Part shown: piece by piece, positions 53,259 through 64,000 of the stretch | How the letters are laid out: each line of letters begins with the position of its first letter | How positions within the stretch are numbered: position 1 is the stretch's first letter | DNA from: Exophiala sp. HKRS030 | Taxonomy: Eukaryota; Ascomycota; Eurotiomycetes; Chaetothyriales; Herpotrichiellaceae | NCBI GenBank assembly: GCA_023897205.1 | Contig: JAHWDD010000004.1 | Span: 4,154,001 to 4,218,000, forward strand | Direction: 5' to 3' | Length of the DNA stretch: 64,000 bases | Program-made: the position numbers and the translations under genes | Notes under the pieces: model-generated | The model's input: only the letters and a program-made list of their open reading frames with translations | Told to the model about the DNA's origin: nothing | Database searches by the model: none

Positions 53259-56200
53259 CTATCCGTCCACGTACGTCGAGCCGTCTCGCAATTCGTGCAA
53301 GACACTACCGGCCCGCTGCTGTCCATCGTCATTGTCAACGTACTTTGTGCCGTCCCGAAGCTCATGCACCACGCTGGGGCTCTTGTGTCTCGCACTCCGT
53401 CGGGGCGCGGCAGACTCCCTGCCCGTCGGTTTCGGGGTCGTGGCAGAGGCGATTGACACGGTCGATCCCCTCCGCCCCGCGGAGGCGCTACCCTCGCGGA
53501 TTTCCATGCTCCCAAAACTGGCCCCGTCGTGTCCCTGCCCCTCGGCGGCCGGGGTGACGGACCTCTTATGTCGTGCACTCCTGCGCGGCGTGAACTCGCG
53601 CATGGAGATGTTGGGGCTGAGGGATGCAGATGGGGCTATTGATCTGCGCCGGTCATTGACGTCCGTCTTCGTTCCTGCGGGTGCCTTGTCTCCAACGTGT
53701 GTAGTCCGAATAGTGTCTTGGACTTCATCCGTTGGAATGCCTGATCGCCTAGACCCGACTCTTCGGCGCGAAGTTGGCTCCGGGGACGCTTTGGACTCGG
53801 AAGGCGTACCTTGAACGGACGGTCCACGACCATTTTCATTGGTCTTGTCGGCCAATGGAGTCGCGTTCTCTACTTCTCCGTTTGCGTCGATTTGGTCAGT
53901 CTCATTGTCCATGTTATCCGTCCTGTTGCTTCTTCGTCGATTCGCAGGGCGAGGCTTGAGATGCGGGGTCCCAGAGGACTTGATATCAGATGTGGTACCT
54001 GAAGAAGGAAACAGGGCGCTGCCACCGTCTCTCCACCATGAACGTAGCAGAGCTACATAATCTTCCTCTGTTGATCCATACTCAACGGGAGGACCGGTGA
54101 CAAGAACTTCGAACCGGCGAGATGTCTCGCCTTCGGTGGAGCAGAAGACCGCCCACGACGAGGTGTCAGTGCTCAGCAGCATGAACTTTCGGTTCAAGGT
54201 CTGCGATTTAAAATCTCGGAGCAGGACGACGTCGCCACGTCGTGTATTTGGAAGTGCTGTTTTGACTGGGCGAAACACGCGCACATTGACCCCATCCTGC
54301 TTGCACGATGAGTCTGCTACTCGTAGTGTAGTGAAATACTCCCTCGGACCCGATTTCGCACGTTCCGGTTGGAAGGAGTCATCTACACACACCCCAATGA
54401 CATCAACAAGATGGTTAAAGTGCTCATCCAGGGAAGCAAGAGGAGGGTAGTATGCATGTTGTGTCGTTATGCCGGTCGTCCGGGATATGGGATAATGAGG
54501 CTCTTGCTGCGCACTGACAATCGTGCCGCCACCTCCTTTCGCAGCTATTGATATGTCGATAGTCTCGTTTGATGTACGATGAGCCTGTGTAGGAGAGGAC
54601 GGCAAGTTGGAGGGGGATGTTGTGGAAGGCTTTACATTTTCCTTTTGTGAAGATGTGGGCGACGAGGTTCGAGCCGACCGGCGAGGTGTAAAGTATGGAC
54701 TGGAGATATTGGCAGGCATCACAGATCTTCTGGTTGATAATCGCTGAGAGAGGCGACGTGGTACATTTGTTTCAATTTCCTCTTGAATTTGTGAGACCGC
54801 CGTACCAGAGTCCGCTCCTTCTTGGGCAGAACCGATGGGTCCTTCACCGGAAGGTGCAATTGAGTCACCTTGGGGTTGATGCTCAGCAAGAGTCGTCGTT
54901 GTTTGCAACTCGGGTGATGATGCTATGCGCCTGGCGTTGACAGCGAGTTGGTCCGGTTGAGTATGATCCGGAGTGGGTAATTGTGCAGGTGTTTCAACAC
55001 TCGTCACGCTATTGAAAGACTCTTGGACAACATCTCTTGAAGAAACATCTTGACCCACTTCAACGACAGAATCGTCGTCCCTATCACGCACACGAATATC
55101 TTCGCGACTTCGAACGACAGGCTCCTGTCCGACAGGTGAAATTTCGATCTCTGCCACTAGCTCTGCGTGGCTGTCCTCATGACTTGCCGGCGGACTGCCC
55201 AATCTGGCATCGCCATCTTCCAGGTATGTCAAGGCTGCAGATGCCAAGTCGATCTTCGGTGTTGGAAGTACGTTGGATGATTGGAGAGCTGGAAGGGAAT
55301 TTTCGACTTGTTCGGATGTCATCTCTCGTGCCTCGGTCATCGCAATATCCTTAGCAGCCTCTGCAGAGGCTATGGCCAGTTCCGGTATATCATCGCTGAT
55401 GACTAGTCGCTGCCGCTCTGTCGTATGTGCTTCGAGATGGAAAGTTGCATGGTCAAGAGCCTGCTCCTCAATCACAGCGAGAGTCTCCCGTTCATCAACA
55501 TTGCCATCCATTGAATGATTCTGCGTGGGCATCGCTGGAGAACTACGGGGTGATGATTCAGAGCCTGCCAGCCGAGGTTGCGATTGTTGCGTTGAGCCAC
55601 CTCCGACGAGGAAAGGAAAGGGGGTGTGTTCGACAGTAGTGTACGTGCTTTCCATCTCGATATATGGTTCTGAATTCTCTCTCGATGGTGACGTCTCCAA
55701 GATTTTGGCCTTGTTACCCCAAGCAGTAGCAGTGCCGGAGGGCTGGACAGGCGATATCTGGAGAAATTCTTCGATCACATCGAGAGCACTTTTCTGCTGG
55801 TCTCTAGAGATGTCTTGGGTATTGACAGGAGGACTTCTAGGTGCGACATCGCTCGGCGCTCCATAAAGATCATCGTCTTCTATCTCAATGATCTGTGGGG
55901 TACTTGATTCAAGGTGGCGGGAGGTCAACTCGTGTTCTTGCTGAAAACGACCTTCCTCAATGGCTAACTCTGTATTTGACAGCCATAATTCAGTTGCAGT
56001 GCTAGCAGGGTTCTCGGGATCATAGTGGTGGTCTGCAGTCTCACCAACTGATTCGGAGCCATGGTGATGATTCACTGCTATCGCACTAGACTGCTCATCC
56101 ATCGGCGGCTGCAAGATCTGTTTAGTCGAAGCAGGCTGTTGATTCGGAAAGGAGTCTAGAACCACAAGTGACCCGTCCGAGTCGTCTTCAGTTGTTGGAG

Positions 56201-57554
56201 CTCCTGGAGCTTCGACGCCGTCGTGGTGTTCTTCATGAGCCACAATGTGAGTAGAAACCCCTTCACGAAAACTACTGAATGAATTCGTTCGATCATTACT
56301 TTCGTCCTCGGCTGTACTCGTGCCGGAGGCATCTAATTGAGATACGCCATCCTCAAACGGTGGAAAGTATCCAATCTCGACACCATATTTTTGGATCAAT
56401 GGAGATACCAGAGGAAGGCCCGGTGATGCGAGGGGATGTAGTCTGGGGGTAGTCGTCGCGTTAGAGGATGTTTCGGTTGGTGTAGTGGCATCGATAACAC
56501 GTGCAGGAAGATGTGGAATCCTCATTGGCGTCTGTGGGGGACCCATGGAAGTCAACTTGGGCTCTCGGCTTGGGGAGCGTATTTGAGAGCCTGACTGATG
56601 TGCGGCGCTGCTGGGGTTGCCACCACTACTTCCGAGGCTGCCAATTTCGTTATCAAGTAGGTGAACTTGGTCATTGTCTCGTGTGTGACTCCCTAGTGAC
56701 TCCTCATTGGGGACGCCGCCCGTTGGTGTAGAAGCCTGCATCTCACTGGGCAGACCAACTGTTGGGGCAGTTGTACCTGTTTCCTCTGTCGTGGAGACTG
56801 GAGGCTGTGGTGTTCTTGGGATGGGTTCTGCGTCCTCATCCATGTCCACGAGGTTCCATCCTCCACTGTCTCTCGCGAACTTCGTGCGTTTGCGCCCATG
56901 GCCCGCCACATAGCCATCATCATCGGTAAAGATATCGAGCGAGGTGTCGAAGAATGTCTTTCCGGAATATCTTCTGCCAGATCTTGAGGGCGTTATGAGA
57001 GGAACATGTATCGTGCTTAGTTCGTGGCCCATTGAACCATTTCGCTTAGGAGTCGCATCTTGGAGGGTATCAAGGGTTTCTAAAATACTATTTCCTGGTC
57101 CAAGGTGGTCATCATGTGCAGTATAATTTATGGTAGTCGCTTCAGCATTGTCGCGCAGGATCTCGGCAGTGACCTGGCCCTGGAATACCAAGTTCCAGCT
57201 GATCTTCTTTCCTGGGGTGGATATATTGTCCTTGTTCTCTTGCCATTTGCAGCCAGCGAGGCCAAGGTGCAGGAGGTCGCCTATGCCAACTTTCGTCTTT
57301 GCAACCTCTCGAGCACTGCCATCGTGGAAGATCACTTTCACCTGCCCGCGAGGTTTCCGCACTGGAATATCCGAATCTGCCAGCAGCAACGCGAGAGTCC
57401 TTGTAGAACTAGAGTATGGCCAGACCAGTGCGACGCTGGCGAGGATATAGGAAGCTGCACCAGTCGTGGTGGGACTGAGGCTGGCAATTGAGATTCGCTC
57501 GCTGGCTTCAAAGGCAGGTTGGCTGGAGAGATTGGGCACCGCCACAGTGGTCAT
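53259..57554 (-). CDS. Large protein with N- and C-terminal OB folds, POT1/Cdc13-like (putative telomere-binding)
   Basis: One long exon, 1431 residues from the first ATG. The N-terminal about 130 residues look like an OB fold (ILASVALVWPYSS, GQVKVIFHDGSAREVAKTKVGIGDLLHLGLAG). A very long acidic and Ser/Pro/Gln-rich disordered middle follows. Then comes a second OB fold around residues 1080-1220: HFNHLVDVIGVCVDDSFQP, REYFTTLRVADSS, VNVRVFRPVKTALPNTRRGDVVLLRDF, FMLLSTDTSSWAVF. This matches the Telo_bind (POT1/Cdc13 OB1) style of single-stranded telomere DNA-binding domains. The tail repeats PRRSARHK and HELRDGTKYVD/HELRDGSTYVD. Telomere or ssDNA binding is inferred from family wording. Shelterin TPP1/Tpz1-like or Cdc13-like functions are both possible. 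Confidence 0.72.
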   Translation of the reverse strand: MTTVAVPNLSSQPAFEASERISIASLSPTTTGAASYILASVALVWPYSSSTRTLALLLADSDIPVRKPRGQVKVIFHDGSAREVAKTKVGIGDLLHLGLAGCKWQENKDNISTPGKKISWNLVFQGQVTAEILRDNAEATTINYTAHDDHLGPGNSILETLDTLQDATPKRNGSMGHELSTIHVPLITPSRSGRRYSGKTFFDTSLDIFTDDDGYVAGHGRKRTKFARDSGGWNLVDMDEDAEPIPRTPQPPVSTTEETGTTAPTVGLPSEMQASTPTGGVPNEESLGSHTRDNDQVHLLDNEIGSLGSSGGNPSSAAHQSGSQIRSPSREPKLTSMGPPQTPMRIPHLPARVIDATTPTETSSNATTTPRLHPLASPGLPLVSPLIQKYGVEIGYFPPFEDGVSQLDASGTSTAEDESNDRTNSFSSFREGVSTHIVAHEEHHDGVEAPGAPTTEDDSDGSLVVLDSFPNQQPASTKQILQPPMDEQSSAIAVNHHHGSESVGETADHHYDPENPASTATELWLSNTELAIEEGRFQQEHELTSRHLESSTPQIIEIEDDDLYGAPSDVAPRSPPVNTQDISRDQQKSALDVIEEFLQISPVQPSGTATAWGNKAKILETSPSRENSEPYIEMESTYTTVEHTPFPFLVGGGSTQQSQPRLAGSESSPRSSPAMPTQNHSMDGNVDERETLAVIEEQALDHATFHLEAHTTERQRLVISDDIPELAIASAEAAKDIAMTEAREMTSEQVENSLPALQSSNVLPTPKIDLASAALTYLEDGDARLGSPPASHEDSHAELVAEIEISPVGQEPVVRSREDIRVRDRDDDSVVEVGQDVSSRDVVQESFNSVTSVETPAQLPTPDHTQPDQLAVNARRIASSPELQTTTTLAEHQPQGDSIAPSGEGPIGSAQEGADSGTAVSQIQEEIETNVPRRLSQRLSTRRSVMPANISSPYFTPRRSARTSSPTSSQKENVKPSTTSPSNLPSSPTQAHRTSNETIDISIAAKGGGGTIVSAQQEPHYPISRTTGITTQHAYYPPLASLDEHFNHLVDVIGVCVDDSFQPERAKSGPREYFTTLRVADSSCKQDGVNVRVFRPVKTALPNTRRGDVVLLRDFKSQTLNRKFMLLSTDTSSWAVFCSTEGETSRRFEVLVTGPPVEYGSTEEDYVALLRSWWRDGGSALFPSSGTTSDIKSSGTPHLKPRPANRRRSNRTDNMDNETDQIDANGEVENATPLADKTNENGRGPSVQGTPSESKASPEPTSRRRVGSRRSGIPTDEVQDTIRTTHVGDKAPAGTKTDVNDRRRSIAPSASLSPNISMREFTPRRSARHKRSVTPAAEGQGHDGASFGSMEIREGSASAGRRGSTVSIASATTPKPTGRESAAPRRSARHKSPSVVHELRDGTKYVDNDDGQQRAGSVLHELRDGSTYVDG

Positions 57555-58374
57555 GTTGAAGGCGGCCAAAGGAGAGCATCGGGAGCGACAGCCATTTCTG
57601 GACCACGTAGTGTCCGCAAGTCTCCTGGGAGGTACGCGCCGGCGTGTGGAATGGAATGTTCGCTGGTGTTGTAAGGGACGATTGAGGGAATGATTGGTGT
57701 CCAGTCAAGGCAAATTGTTGCGGGGAGAATGAGACACCACAAAGCGATTGCCGAAACGCGTTTCACAAGCGATGGATCCGGACGCGACAATCTGCACATG
57801 CCAGTCGAGCCACCAGCCTCATCAATCTCACAGTCTGCGTGTTTCACGGTTCTTGCTTCACCGTGTGTCCGACTGGCTATACGTGTTTCCTGATTATATG
57901 ATGCAATCTACTGCTATGAGTTCTAGCCTGCTCGACTTTGATGGCCTTGATGAACTCAGCCCGGAAGACATCCAGCCCTGAATATCAACAAGATGAGACC
58001 ACATTCCTGAGCGTGTCTGTCACTAGGGTGCGGCAGAAATGTTCATTTCAGTAGTGCCTCCTCGCCGTGGTGACAATAGATTCCTGGTATTGAAGAATTC
58101 ACTGTCGTTTACTATTCACGCTGCGTTTCTATTCATCTCTCAAAACCACGCTCATTCATTCCTTGCTTCTCGTTCTGTTTGCTCTCTCATAGACCTTGGT
58201 CGCATCTGTTTTCCTCTTCTCCCCTAACCTCTTAATACCTCATCATCTTCTCTTCGACGACTTCAAGACATTCTTTCGCGCATTCAGTGATTGCAACATC
58301 TTGACCTCAAGTCCGCAGGCGGCATAACATTCATTTCGTCAAGAGTTGTCCGAGACCGACAACAGACCCGGACA
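57555..58374. promoter_or_regulatory. Divergent promoter region, OB-fold gene / GH16 gene
   Basis: 820 bp. A short acidic frame at 57898-57981 was noted but is not supported as a gene. CT-rich stretches precede the GH16 start. Confidence 0.45.
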
Positions 58375-59543
58375 ATGCGGTGCATTCTTTTTCCCTTGCT
58401 GCTGGTCAGCATCTTTCTCGAACCCACCGTGGCAACATATCAGTTGGTGCACGACTACTCGGGTGATGCCTTCTGGACAGGCTTTGACTTCTTCACCGAC
58501 CGTGATCCAACAGATGGACTTGTACAGTTCCAGTCGCTCGAAGCAGCAAATGCAACAGGTCTGGCAGGATTCTTAGAGACTGGAAACTCATCAATGGCAG
58601 TGTTCATGGGAGTTGACACGGAGCAGGTGGCACCCGAGGGCCGTGCAGCCGTTCGTGTGTCATCAAACGAAACGTTCCAGCATGCCTTGGTCATCGCGGA
58701 CATCTCTCACATGCCTGGCGGTGTCTGTGGGGTGTGGCCTGCATTCTGGATGCTCGGGTCAGATTGGCCTAACAATGGCGAGATCGATATCGTCGAAGGA
58801 GTCAACGACCAGACTGCCAACAGCATGACGTTGCACACAAATGCAGGTCCTATCATTACTGATGGATCACACTTCTCAGGCGAATTGGTCACGGCTGACT
58901 GCGACATCAACGCACCCGACCAGCCAAAGAACTCAGGTTGTTCCATCGGCGACACTTCCAATCTGACATTCGGAGCCGACTTTAATGCGGCTGGGGGTGG
59001 CGTCTTCGCGACAGAATGGACGTCTCAATTCATCAAGATCTGGTTCTTCCCTCGCGGCAGCTTTCCTGACGACATCGTCAGCAGTAGCCCGAACCCCGGC
59101 CAGAACTGGGGTACCCCGAACTCAGTTTTCCAGGGATCGTTCAGCATCGACGATCACTTCAAAGATTTGCAGATCGTCTTCGACACCACATTCTGCGGAC
59201 AGGTAAGTACTCGTACCAATTGCTGAAGAGCGTTCGGGATTTCCTTCTTCATATGGCTGACTTCTATATTCAGTGGGCAGGCCAAGTGTGGAATACTACC
59301 TCTTGTGCAACGCTAGCCCCAACTTGCGAGGAGTACGTGGCCAACAACCCGAAGGATTTTGTCAACGCCTACTGGGCAATCAATACACTCCAGGTATTCC
59401 AGGACGATGATCAAGGAGCACTCAATACCACCTCCAGCACAGGAACAATCAATGCTAGAAACACCGTCAACAAGCCCAATCGTTCTCACGTGGCTCGATC
59501 GACCGGAAGAACAGGTAGCCGGGTGTTGCCGATATACTTGTGA
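58375..59543 (+). CDS. Secreted GH16 endo-1,3(4)-beta-glucanase family protein
   Basis: Exons 58375-59202 and 59274-59543 (intron GTAAGT..TCAG, 71 bp) give 365 residues. The signal peptide is residues 1 to about 19 (MRCILFPLLLVSIF). The mature part opens with LVHDYSGDAFWTGFDFF, typical of fungal mixed-linkage glucanases. The GH16 catalytic motif is NNGEIDIVEGVND, with the two Glu nucleophile/acid-base and the intervening Asp. GVWPAFWMLGSDWP precedes it, and WAINTLQVFQ lies near the end. Several Asn-X-Ser/Thr sites suggest glycosylation. Likely role: cleavage of beta-glucans in the fungus' own wall or in plant material. The choice of MRCIL as start gives the signal peptide; an upstream in-frame Met would bury it. 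Confidence 0.93.
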
Positions 59544-60846
59544 CGGAAGGGTCTATCAGCTTCGCTGTTATTAAAGAGCATGGCATTTACGGTTGGCGAA
59601 GTATTTTGGCGATGTTTCCCATGGCCATTACGTCTTTGGCACTCAAGGGTTGACAGGAACATGAGTACTCGTACCTGGGTGAATTAGGTGAAGCTTGTTT
59701 ATCTTGGACAGAATAGCACGGCATGGAAGCCGAGCCGATCGACATGATCGCTGCTGTACGTGAGAAGTAGTGATTCCAGATGCTGCATAAAAACGGAGTA
59801 CTCGAATTCTCCAGTTGATCATCTTTCCCCTCCTTTTTGTTACGAGTGATCAATCCCATTCTTATGCTATGCTGTATGTAGATACTTCGCGGGGATGTGT
59901 CTTGGGGGAAGCTGGGTGATTGATTACTGAGAGCAATGAAAAGCGACTCAGCGTCGACTTTCCGACGAAGAGAGAGGTGGGAATCGAGAAATAGGCACAG
60001 TAATCGTAATGCTGAGTACCGACCTGCAACTCCAGACGTGGTGATCGCATTCCGATTCAAGTAGCTCGACTCGCGATCACTGATCGCATCTGCAAATCAC
60101 GAGTCACTCCGGGCGCCTGAAAAATTTCGCTCACAAGAACTATCGACGTCATCATAAGGCTGTGCCAAGCTTTGGTGGCTGCCTCGGCAAAGAATCGGCG
60201 CCACTGAGCAAAACAAGCATTTGAGTCGCATACAATTTCCAAAAGGCATCATGAGATCTTTCATCAGGTATGAATGAGGCTGCTGTATCCAAAGTACTTG
60301 ACAGGCAGCAGAACCCTTTGTCTGTTGAAGGTTCTCGCCATATCCTCAGGCGTGATGCAGCTGACCATCGTTGGCTGGAAGGCTCACGAAGGTACAGCAC
60401 GAGCACCCACCCGGCCCCTCCCCATCAATAGCGGCTGACCAGTACAAAGCTGTCATTGCTCATATTCCTGCTCCATAGCGATAGTGGAATCGAGGTTCAA
60501 CAATGGCAACCTTCGTCATAGCGCAGGCTAGTGACTTCAGTGTTGACTTTGTACAGGATTCGGCCTTGTCGGGTCGTCTGGCCACACTCCACTGTTGATA
60601 TCATCGCACATTTTATACTGACACTTGGTGTGGGTGATGAAACGCTACCACTACACGCATCTGGGGCCTTGCAACGGTGATAATTGCACAGGGTCCTCAG
60701 CACAAGGTGTCCGCCTCCAGCCCGCCTTTCTCTATATACTCTGCTGCACCCCGTCATCTCCCACATTTTGTTTGTTTTGCGGATTATCTTATTCCTGACC
60801 TTTTCTGGACCACCTCTACAGATTCTTCTGTTGGTCGTCTATCATC
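59544..60846. other. Intergenic region, promoter of the MFS gene
   Basis: 1.3 kb. A minus-strand frame at 59587-60060 has no recognisable features. No RNA gene was seen. Confidence 0.45.
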
Positions 60847-62794
60847 ATGGCTTCAGATCATCAGGATCACCAGCCTACCCTCCATACCCCAAATTTTGAT
60901 CAGGAGAATGGATCGACCGGAGGAGCGAAAGGAGAAAACGGTGAATGGGAGAAGGCCTCCACGATCGGAGGCGATGGCGATGTACCTGCCAACAAGCCTG
61001 AAGAAAATGGGCCGGAAGCAACACATGTCGGGACTACCCTCTCGGAAAAGGAGCAACAAGATCTTGGGCCTGAACCCGAGAATTTCGATAAGATCGAAAT
61101 AACCGAAGATGACTGCATGGACGAGCTCGGCTACTCGTGGCCCGAGTGGAAGAAATGGACTGTGTTGACTGTCATCTTCCTTGTCCAGCTTTCCATGAAT
61201 TTCAACACCTCGCTATATTCGAACGGTCTGAAGGGTATCTCGGAGGAGTACGGTGTTAGCGCCCAGGCCGCCCGCTGCGGTGCTATGATTTTCTTGGTCC
61301 TCTACGCTTTTGGATGTGAACTTTGGGCCCCATGGAGTGAGGAATTCGGTCGCTGGCCCATCCTTCAGCTTTCCCTTACTCTCGTCAACATCTGGCAACT
61401 TCCTGTCGCTCTTGCACCTAATTTCGCGTCTCTGATGGTCGGAAGAGCTCTTGGTGGCCTCAGCTCCGCTGGCGGCTCAGTCACCCTAGGAATGATTGGT
61501 GAGTTGAATACACTTGTGTCCTAGGGTTTCTACTAACAACCTATAGCTGATCTCTGGGATGCGGATAACCAGCAATATGCTGTGGCTTATGTGGTCTTCT
61601 CATCTGTCTTCGGATCAGTGCTGGGTCCTATCATTGGTGGATTTGTTGAACAGTACCTTGCATGGAGATGGGCTATTTGGATCCAGTTGATCTTTGGCGG
61701 CTTCGTACAAGCTGCACATTTTTTCTTGGTTCCAGAGACCCGATCGACGGTTCTCATGGACCGAATTGCAAAGAAGAGACGCAAGGCTACTGGTGAAAAC
61801 ATCTGGGGACCTAACGAGTTGGAACCTTTCAGAGATCGTTTCTCTGTTCGAGAAGTTCTCATTACCTGGATGCGCCCCTTCAAGATGTTCTTGACTGAGC
61901 CCATCGTCCTCACGCTCTCGCTCCTCAGTGGTTTCTCGGACGCTCTGATCTTCATGTTCATTCAATCATTCTCCTTGGTATATGGACAATGGAACTTTTC
62001 AGCTTGGGCCACTGGTCTTGCTTTCTTGCCACTCGGCATTGGGTATCTCTTGGCTTGGATCTCATTCATCCCTGCGATTAAGAGGAATATCAAGGAGCGA
62101 GAGCGAAACCCTGGCGACGAAAAGGCACAGTACGAGTCTCGACTGTGGTGGCTTCTATATACAGCTCCCACCCTTCCAATCGGTCTTTTCGGCTTTGCTT
62201 GGACTATCCAGGGTCCTCCCATCCACTGGATCGGCTCCATGATTTTCTCAGCCATCGTTGGTATCGCCAACTACTCAATCTATATGGCAACAATCGACTA
62301 TATGATTTGCGCATATGGCCCTTATTCGGCTTCGGCTACTGGTGGCAACGGCTGGTCCAGAGATTTCCTTGCTGGTGTTCTCACCATTCCGGCAACACCT
62401 TTCTTCGAGAGTGAGTCCCACTATACAATTTTGTCTGTCCCTTGCCTTACTAACTGATTATATAGATATTGGTGGTCGTTATCACCTCGACTACGCCGTC
62501 ACTATTCTTGCCTGTATTGCTACTCTCCTTGTTGTTGCGGTCTACGCCATCTACTGGTGGGGACCAGTATTGCGAAAGAGATCGCCCTTCGCTCAGTCGC
62601 TTGCCGAAGCTCGCGCAGATAACGACGGTCGCCGCCTCTCTTATTTGCCGTCCCAGTCCGGGACTTCGGGTTCAAGGCGCGCCTCACGTGCCAGCATCGA
62701 CGCCTCCCGAGCACTCAACTCCCGCAGGCAAAGCCAGGCAAGTTTCGCTAGACAAAGCATGCCTCCAAGAATGGGATCAGGTATGGTCAGATAA
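60847..62794 (+). CDS. MFS transporter, DHA1 family (polyamine/drug exporter-like)
   Basis: Exons 60847-61498, 61547-62410 and 62466-62794 give 614 residues. Intron 1 has a perfect TACTAAC branch site. A charged N-terminus of about 95 residues precedes 12 membrane helices. The loop 2-3 signature reads WSEEFGRWPI. Helix 4 carries MVGRALGGLSSAGGSVTLGMIADLW, and helix 5 GSVLGPIIGGFVEQYLAWRWAIW has the antiporter motif C Gly-Pro pattern. The C-terminus is Arg/Ser-rich and probably phosphorylated. DHA1 proteins such as Tpo1 export drugs or polyamines from the plasma membrane. The substrate is unknown, and the gene is 23 kb from the mycosporine locus. Confidence 0.92.
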
Positions 62795-63467
62795 ATGTGC
62801 TTCGCAACATCGGTTTGCAGACATTTAGCTAGGCTGCAGAATTTCTCACGTGGGCGTTACAGTCAGTAAAGAGTCTTGTGCATCACATTATTGGGGTTTG
62901 TACTCGTATACGTTGTCTTGGTACAATCTTTCAGCAAACGCATTGTTTTCTTGGAGTCTCAATCATGACTGTATGACATGAATGACGCTTGGTTGCAAAG
63001 AATTGGAATTTTATACAAGTGTGGGCGTGTATAACGCGTGTACCATAACAAGAAATAATGATACCTGAAGAACGAGTCCAGTACATGAAGTAACGATTAC
63101 CTATCATCTTGTGCTCTGCTGGTTATCAACAGCTGCAAACCGAGCCGTATCATTACGAGGCGGACGGGTGGGTTCGGCCAGTCGGAGGAAGCCAGAAATA
63201 AAAATGCAGCAATCAGCGATGGAAGAAGCCGAGAATTTCTAGACTTCTATCCACTTCAACATCTGCCCCTCTACACTCCATGCTGTCATGCGATAGACCT
63301 AGTTCAGAGGCCCGTGGATAGCCGAAGCGTTTCTTATCTCTCCTGAACTCGACAACAATGAAGCCAACTTGCAAACATGAGATAACATGAGTGAAAGCTG
63401 GCATGGATTCAGGCCTATAGATGTCTCGGCTCGTCTTGTCTGCCTAATCGCCTTCAAGACATCATAA
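62795..63467. other. Intergenic region before the transcription factor gene
   Basis: 673 bp without a supported gene. Confidence 0.45.
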
Positions 63468-64000
63468 ATGGGAGCGAATTACAAAATTCTCAGCTGTCGT
63501 CCTTGCAGAGAACGCAAGGTATGCTCGATGAAAGACGTCCATCATTGATATCAGACTTATTGGCTTCTTCCAGGTGCGATGCAATCGGACCATTCCCTGC
63601 CAAAGCTGCATCAGACATAAATGTGAAGCCAGCTGTCAACCTTACCAGGCCAAAAAGATCCAGCAAGTCAAGGTGCCTATCTCAAGGAACCATGGGCCGA
63701 CTCGACGAACATATAGTGCTGCACCTGAGACCCAGTCGCCGGTCCGTACCCAGACCTTGACACCTGGCAGTAGCATCAGCAACGAGCGTGATGGTCAAGT
63801 TGAACGCAATTCAAGACCACCACAAAGCAACGTCAACTATCAGGTCCTGGAAACCAGCACCATAATCCCGCCTGCCGGATTAGCAGAACTCACTGTCGAA
63901 GCGCTTCACACCCACAAAAATCTTCAGTCCCTTCAGAGAGGCCACCAGTTGGCCAGTTTGCCTCCATTATTCGCTGGTGCTGGTATCAGCTTATCTCCCT
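63468..64000 (+). CDS. Zn(II)2Cys6 transcription factor, 5' part (runs off the window)
   Basis: Exon 1 (63468-63518) ends inside the zinc cluster. A 55-bp intron (GTATGC..CCAG) leads to 63574 and the frame stays open to the window edge. Splicing gives Cys-x2-Cys-x6-Cys-x5-Cys-x2-Cys-x5-Cys (CRPCRERKVRCNRTIPC..CIRHKC), the binuclear zinc cluster of fungal Gal4-type DNA-binding proteins. A basic linker follows and then a Ser/Thr/Pro/Gln-rich region. Such factors bind CGG half-sites. The target genes are unknown; the neighbouring MFS transporter is one possible target. Confidence 0.9.

Noticed and set aside
57748..57981. 77-codon plus-strand frame ending in an acidic tail
   Set aside because: It lies in a divergent promoter region with no conserved start or splice support; probably 5' leader sequence.
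58375..59543. GH16 gene as the missing glycosylation step of mycosporine-glutaminol-glucoside
   Set aside because: It is a secreted hydrolase with a GH16 active site, 20 kb away, not a glycosyltransferase. No glycosyltransferase was found in the window.
59587..60060. 157-codon minus-strand frame
   Set aside because: No family pattern, irregular composition, and located in the MFS promoter region.

Overview
This window is nuclear DNA from a filamentous ascomycete (Pezizomycotina). The genes are monocistronic and intron-poor, and almost every intron is 40-80 bp long with GT..AG ends and a CTAAC/CTGAC-like branch site. The housekeeping proteins (Ufd1, Tad3, Ulp2, Ubp15, Spc3, SdhC) are of fungal type. 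The gene set would fit a black-yeast-like eurotiomycete (Chaetothyriales), where mycosporines are common, but the genus cannot be proven from sequence alone.

Left part (1-25,170): the C-terminal end of an MFS transporter, an NCS1 nucleobase-type permease, a CYP52-like P450, a fructosamine-kinase-family protein, then a run of conserved genes: UFD1, a CD2BP2/Lin1 GYF protein, TAD3, the ULP2 SUMO protease, a 4EHP-type cap-binding protein, a mitochondrial PDK/BCKDK-family kinase and UBP15.

Centre (25,660-37,969): a compact biosynthetic locus of the mycosporine / mycosporine-like amino acid (MAA) type. It holds an adenylation-carrier-reductase (NRPS-like) enzyme and a 2-demethyl-4-deoxygadusol synthase on the minus strand. 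Divergent from these, on the plus strand, are a COMT-like O-methyltransferase, a VOC/glyoxalase-fold protein and an N-terminally membrane-anchored ATP-grasp ligase. A tRNA-Ile(AAU) gene with an intron lies inside the locus. The predicted route is sedoheptulose 7-phosphate to demethyl-4-deoxygadusol (synthase), then 4-deoxygadusol (methyltransferase), then amino-acid condensation (ATP-grasp). Reduction of a carboxyl group by the A-T-R enzyme would explain amino-alcohol mycosporines such as mycosporine-glutaminol. An alpha/beta-hydrolase sits just beyond the ATP-grasp gene.

Right part (39,280-64,000): the esterase, a p24 cargo receptor, a STAND-like N-terminal domain plus ankyrin-type protein without an NTPase, SPC3, a GNAT acetyltransferase, a 2EXR/F-box-like fungal family protein, SdhC, a 1431-residue protein with an OB-fold at each end resembling telomere-binding proteins, a secreted GH16 glucanase, a second MFS transporter, and the 5' end of a Zn(II)2Cys6 transcription factor.

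Exon boundaries were placed by hand from splice-site consensus, reading-frame continuity and family conservation. No transcript evidence was available.
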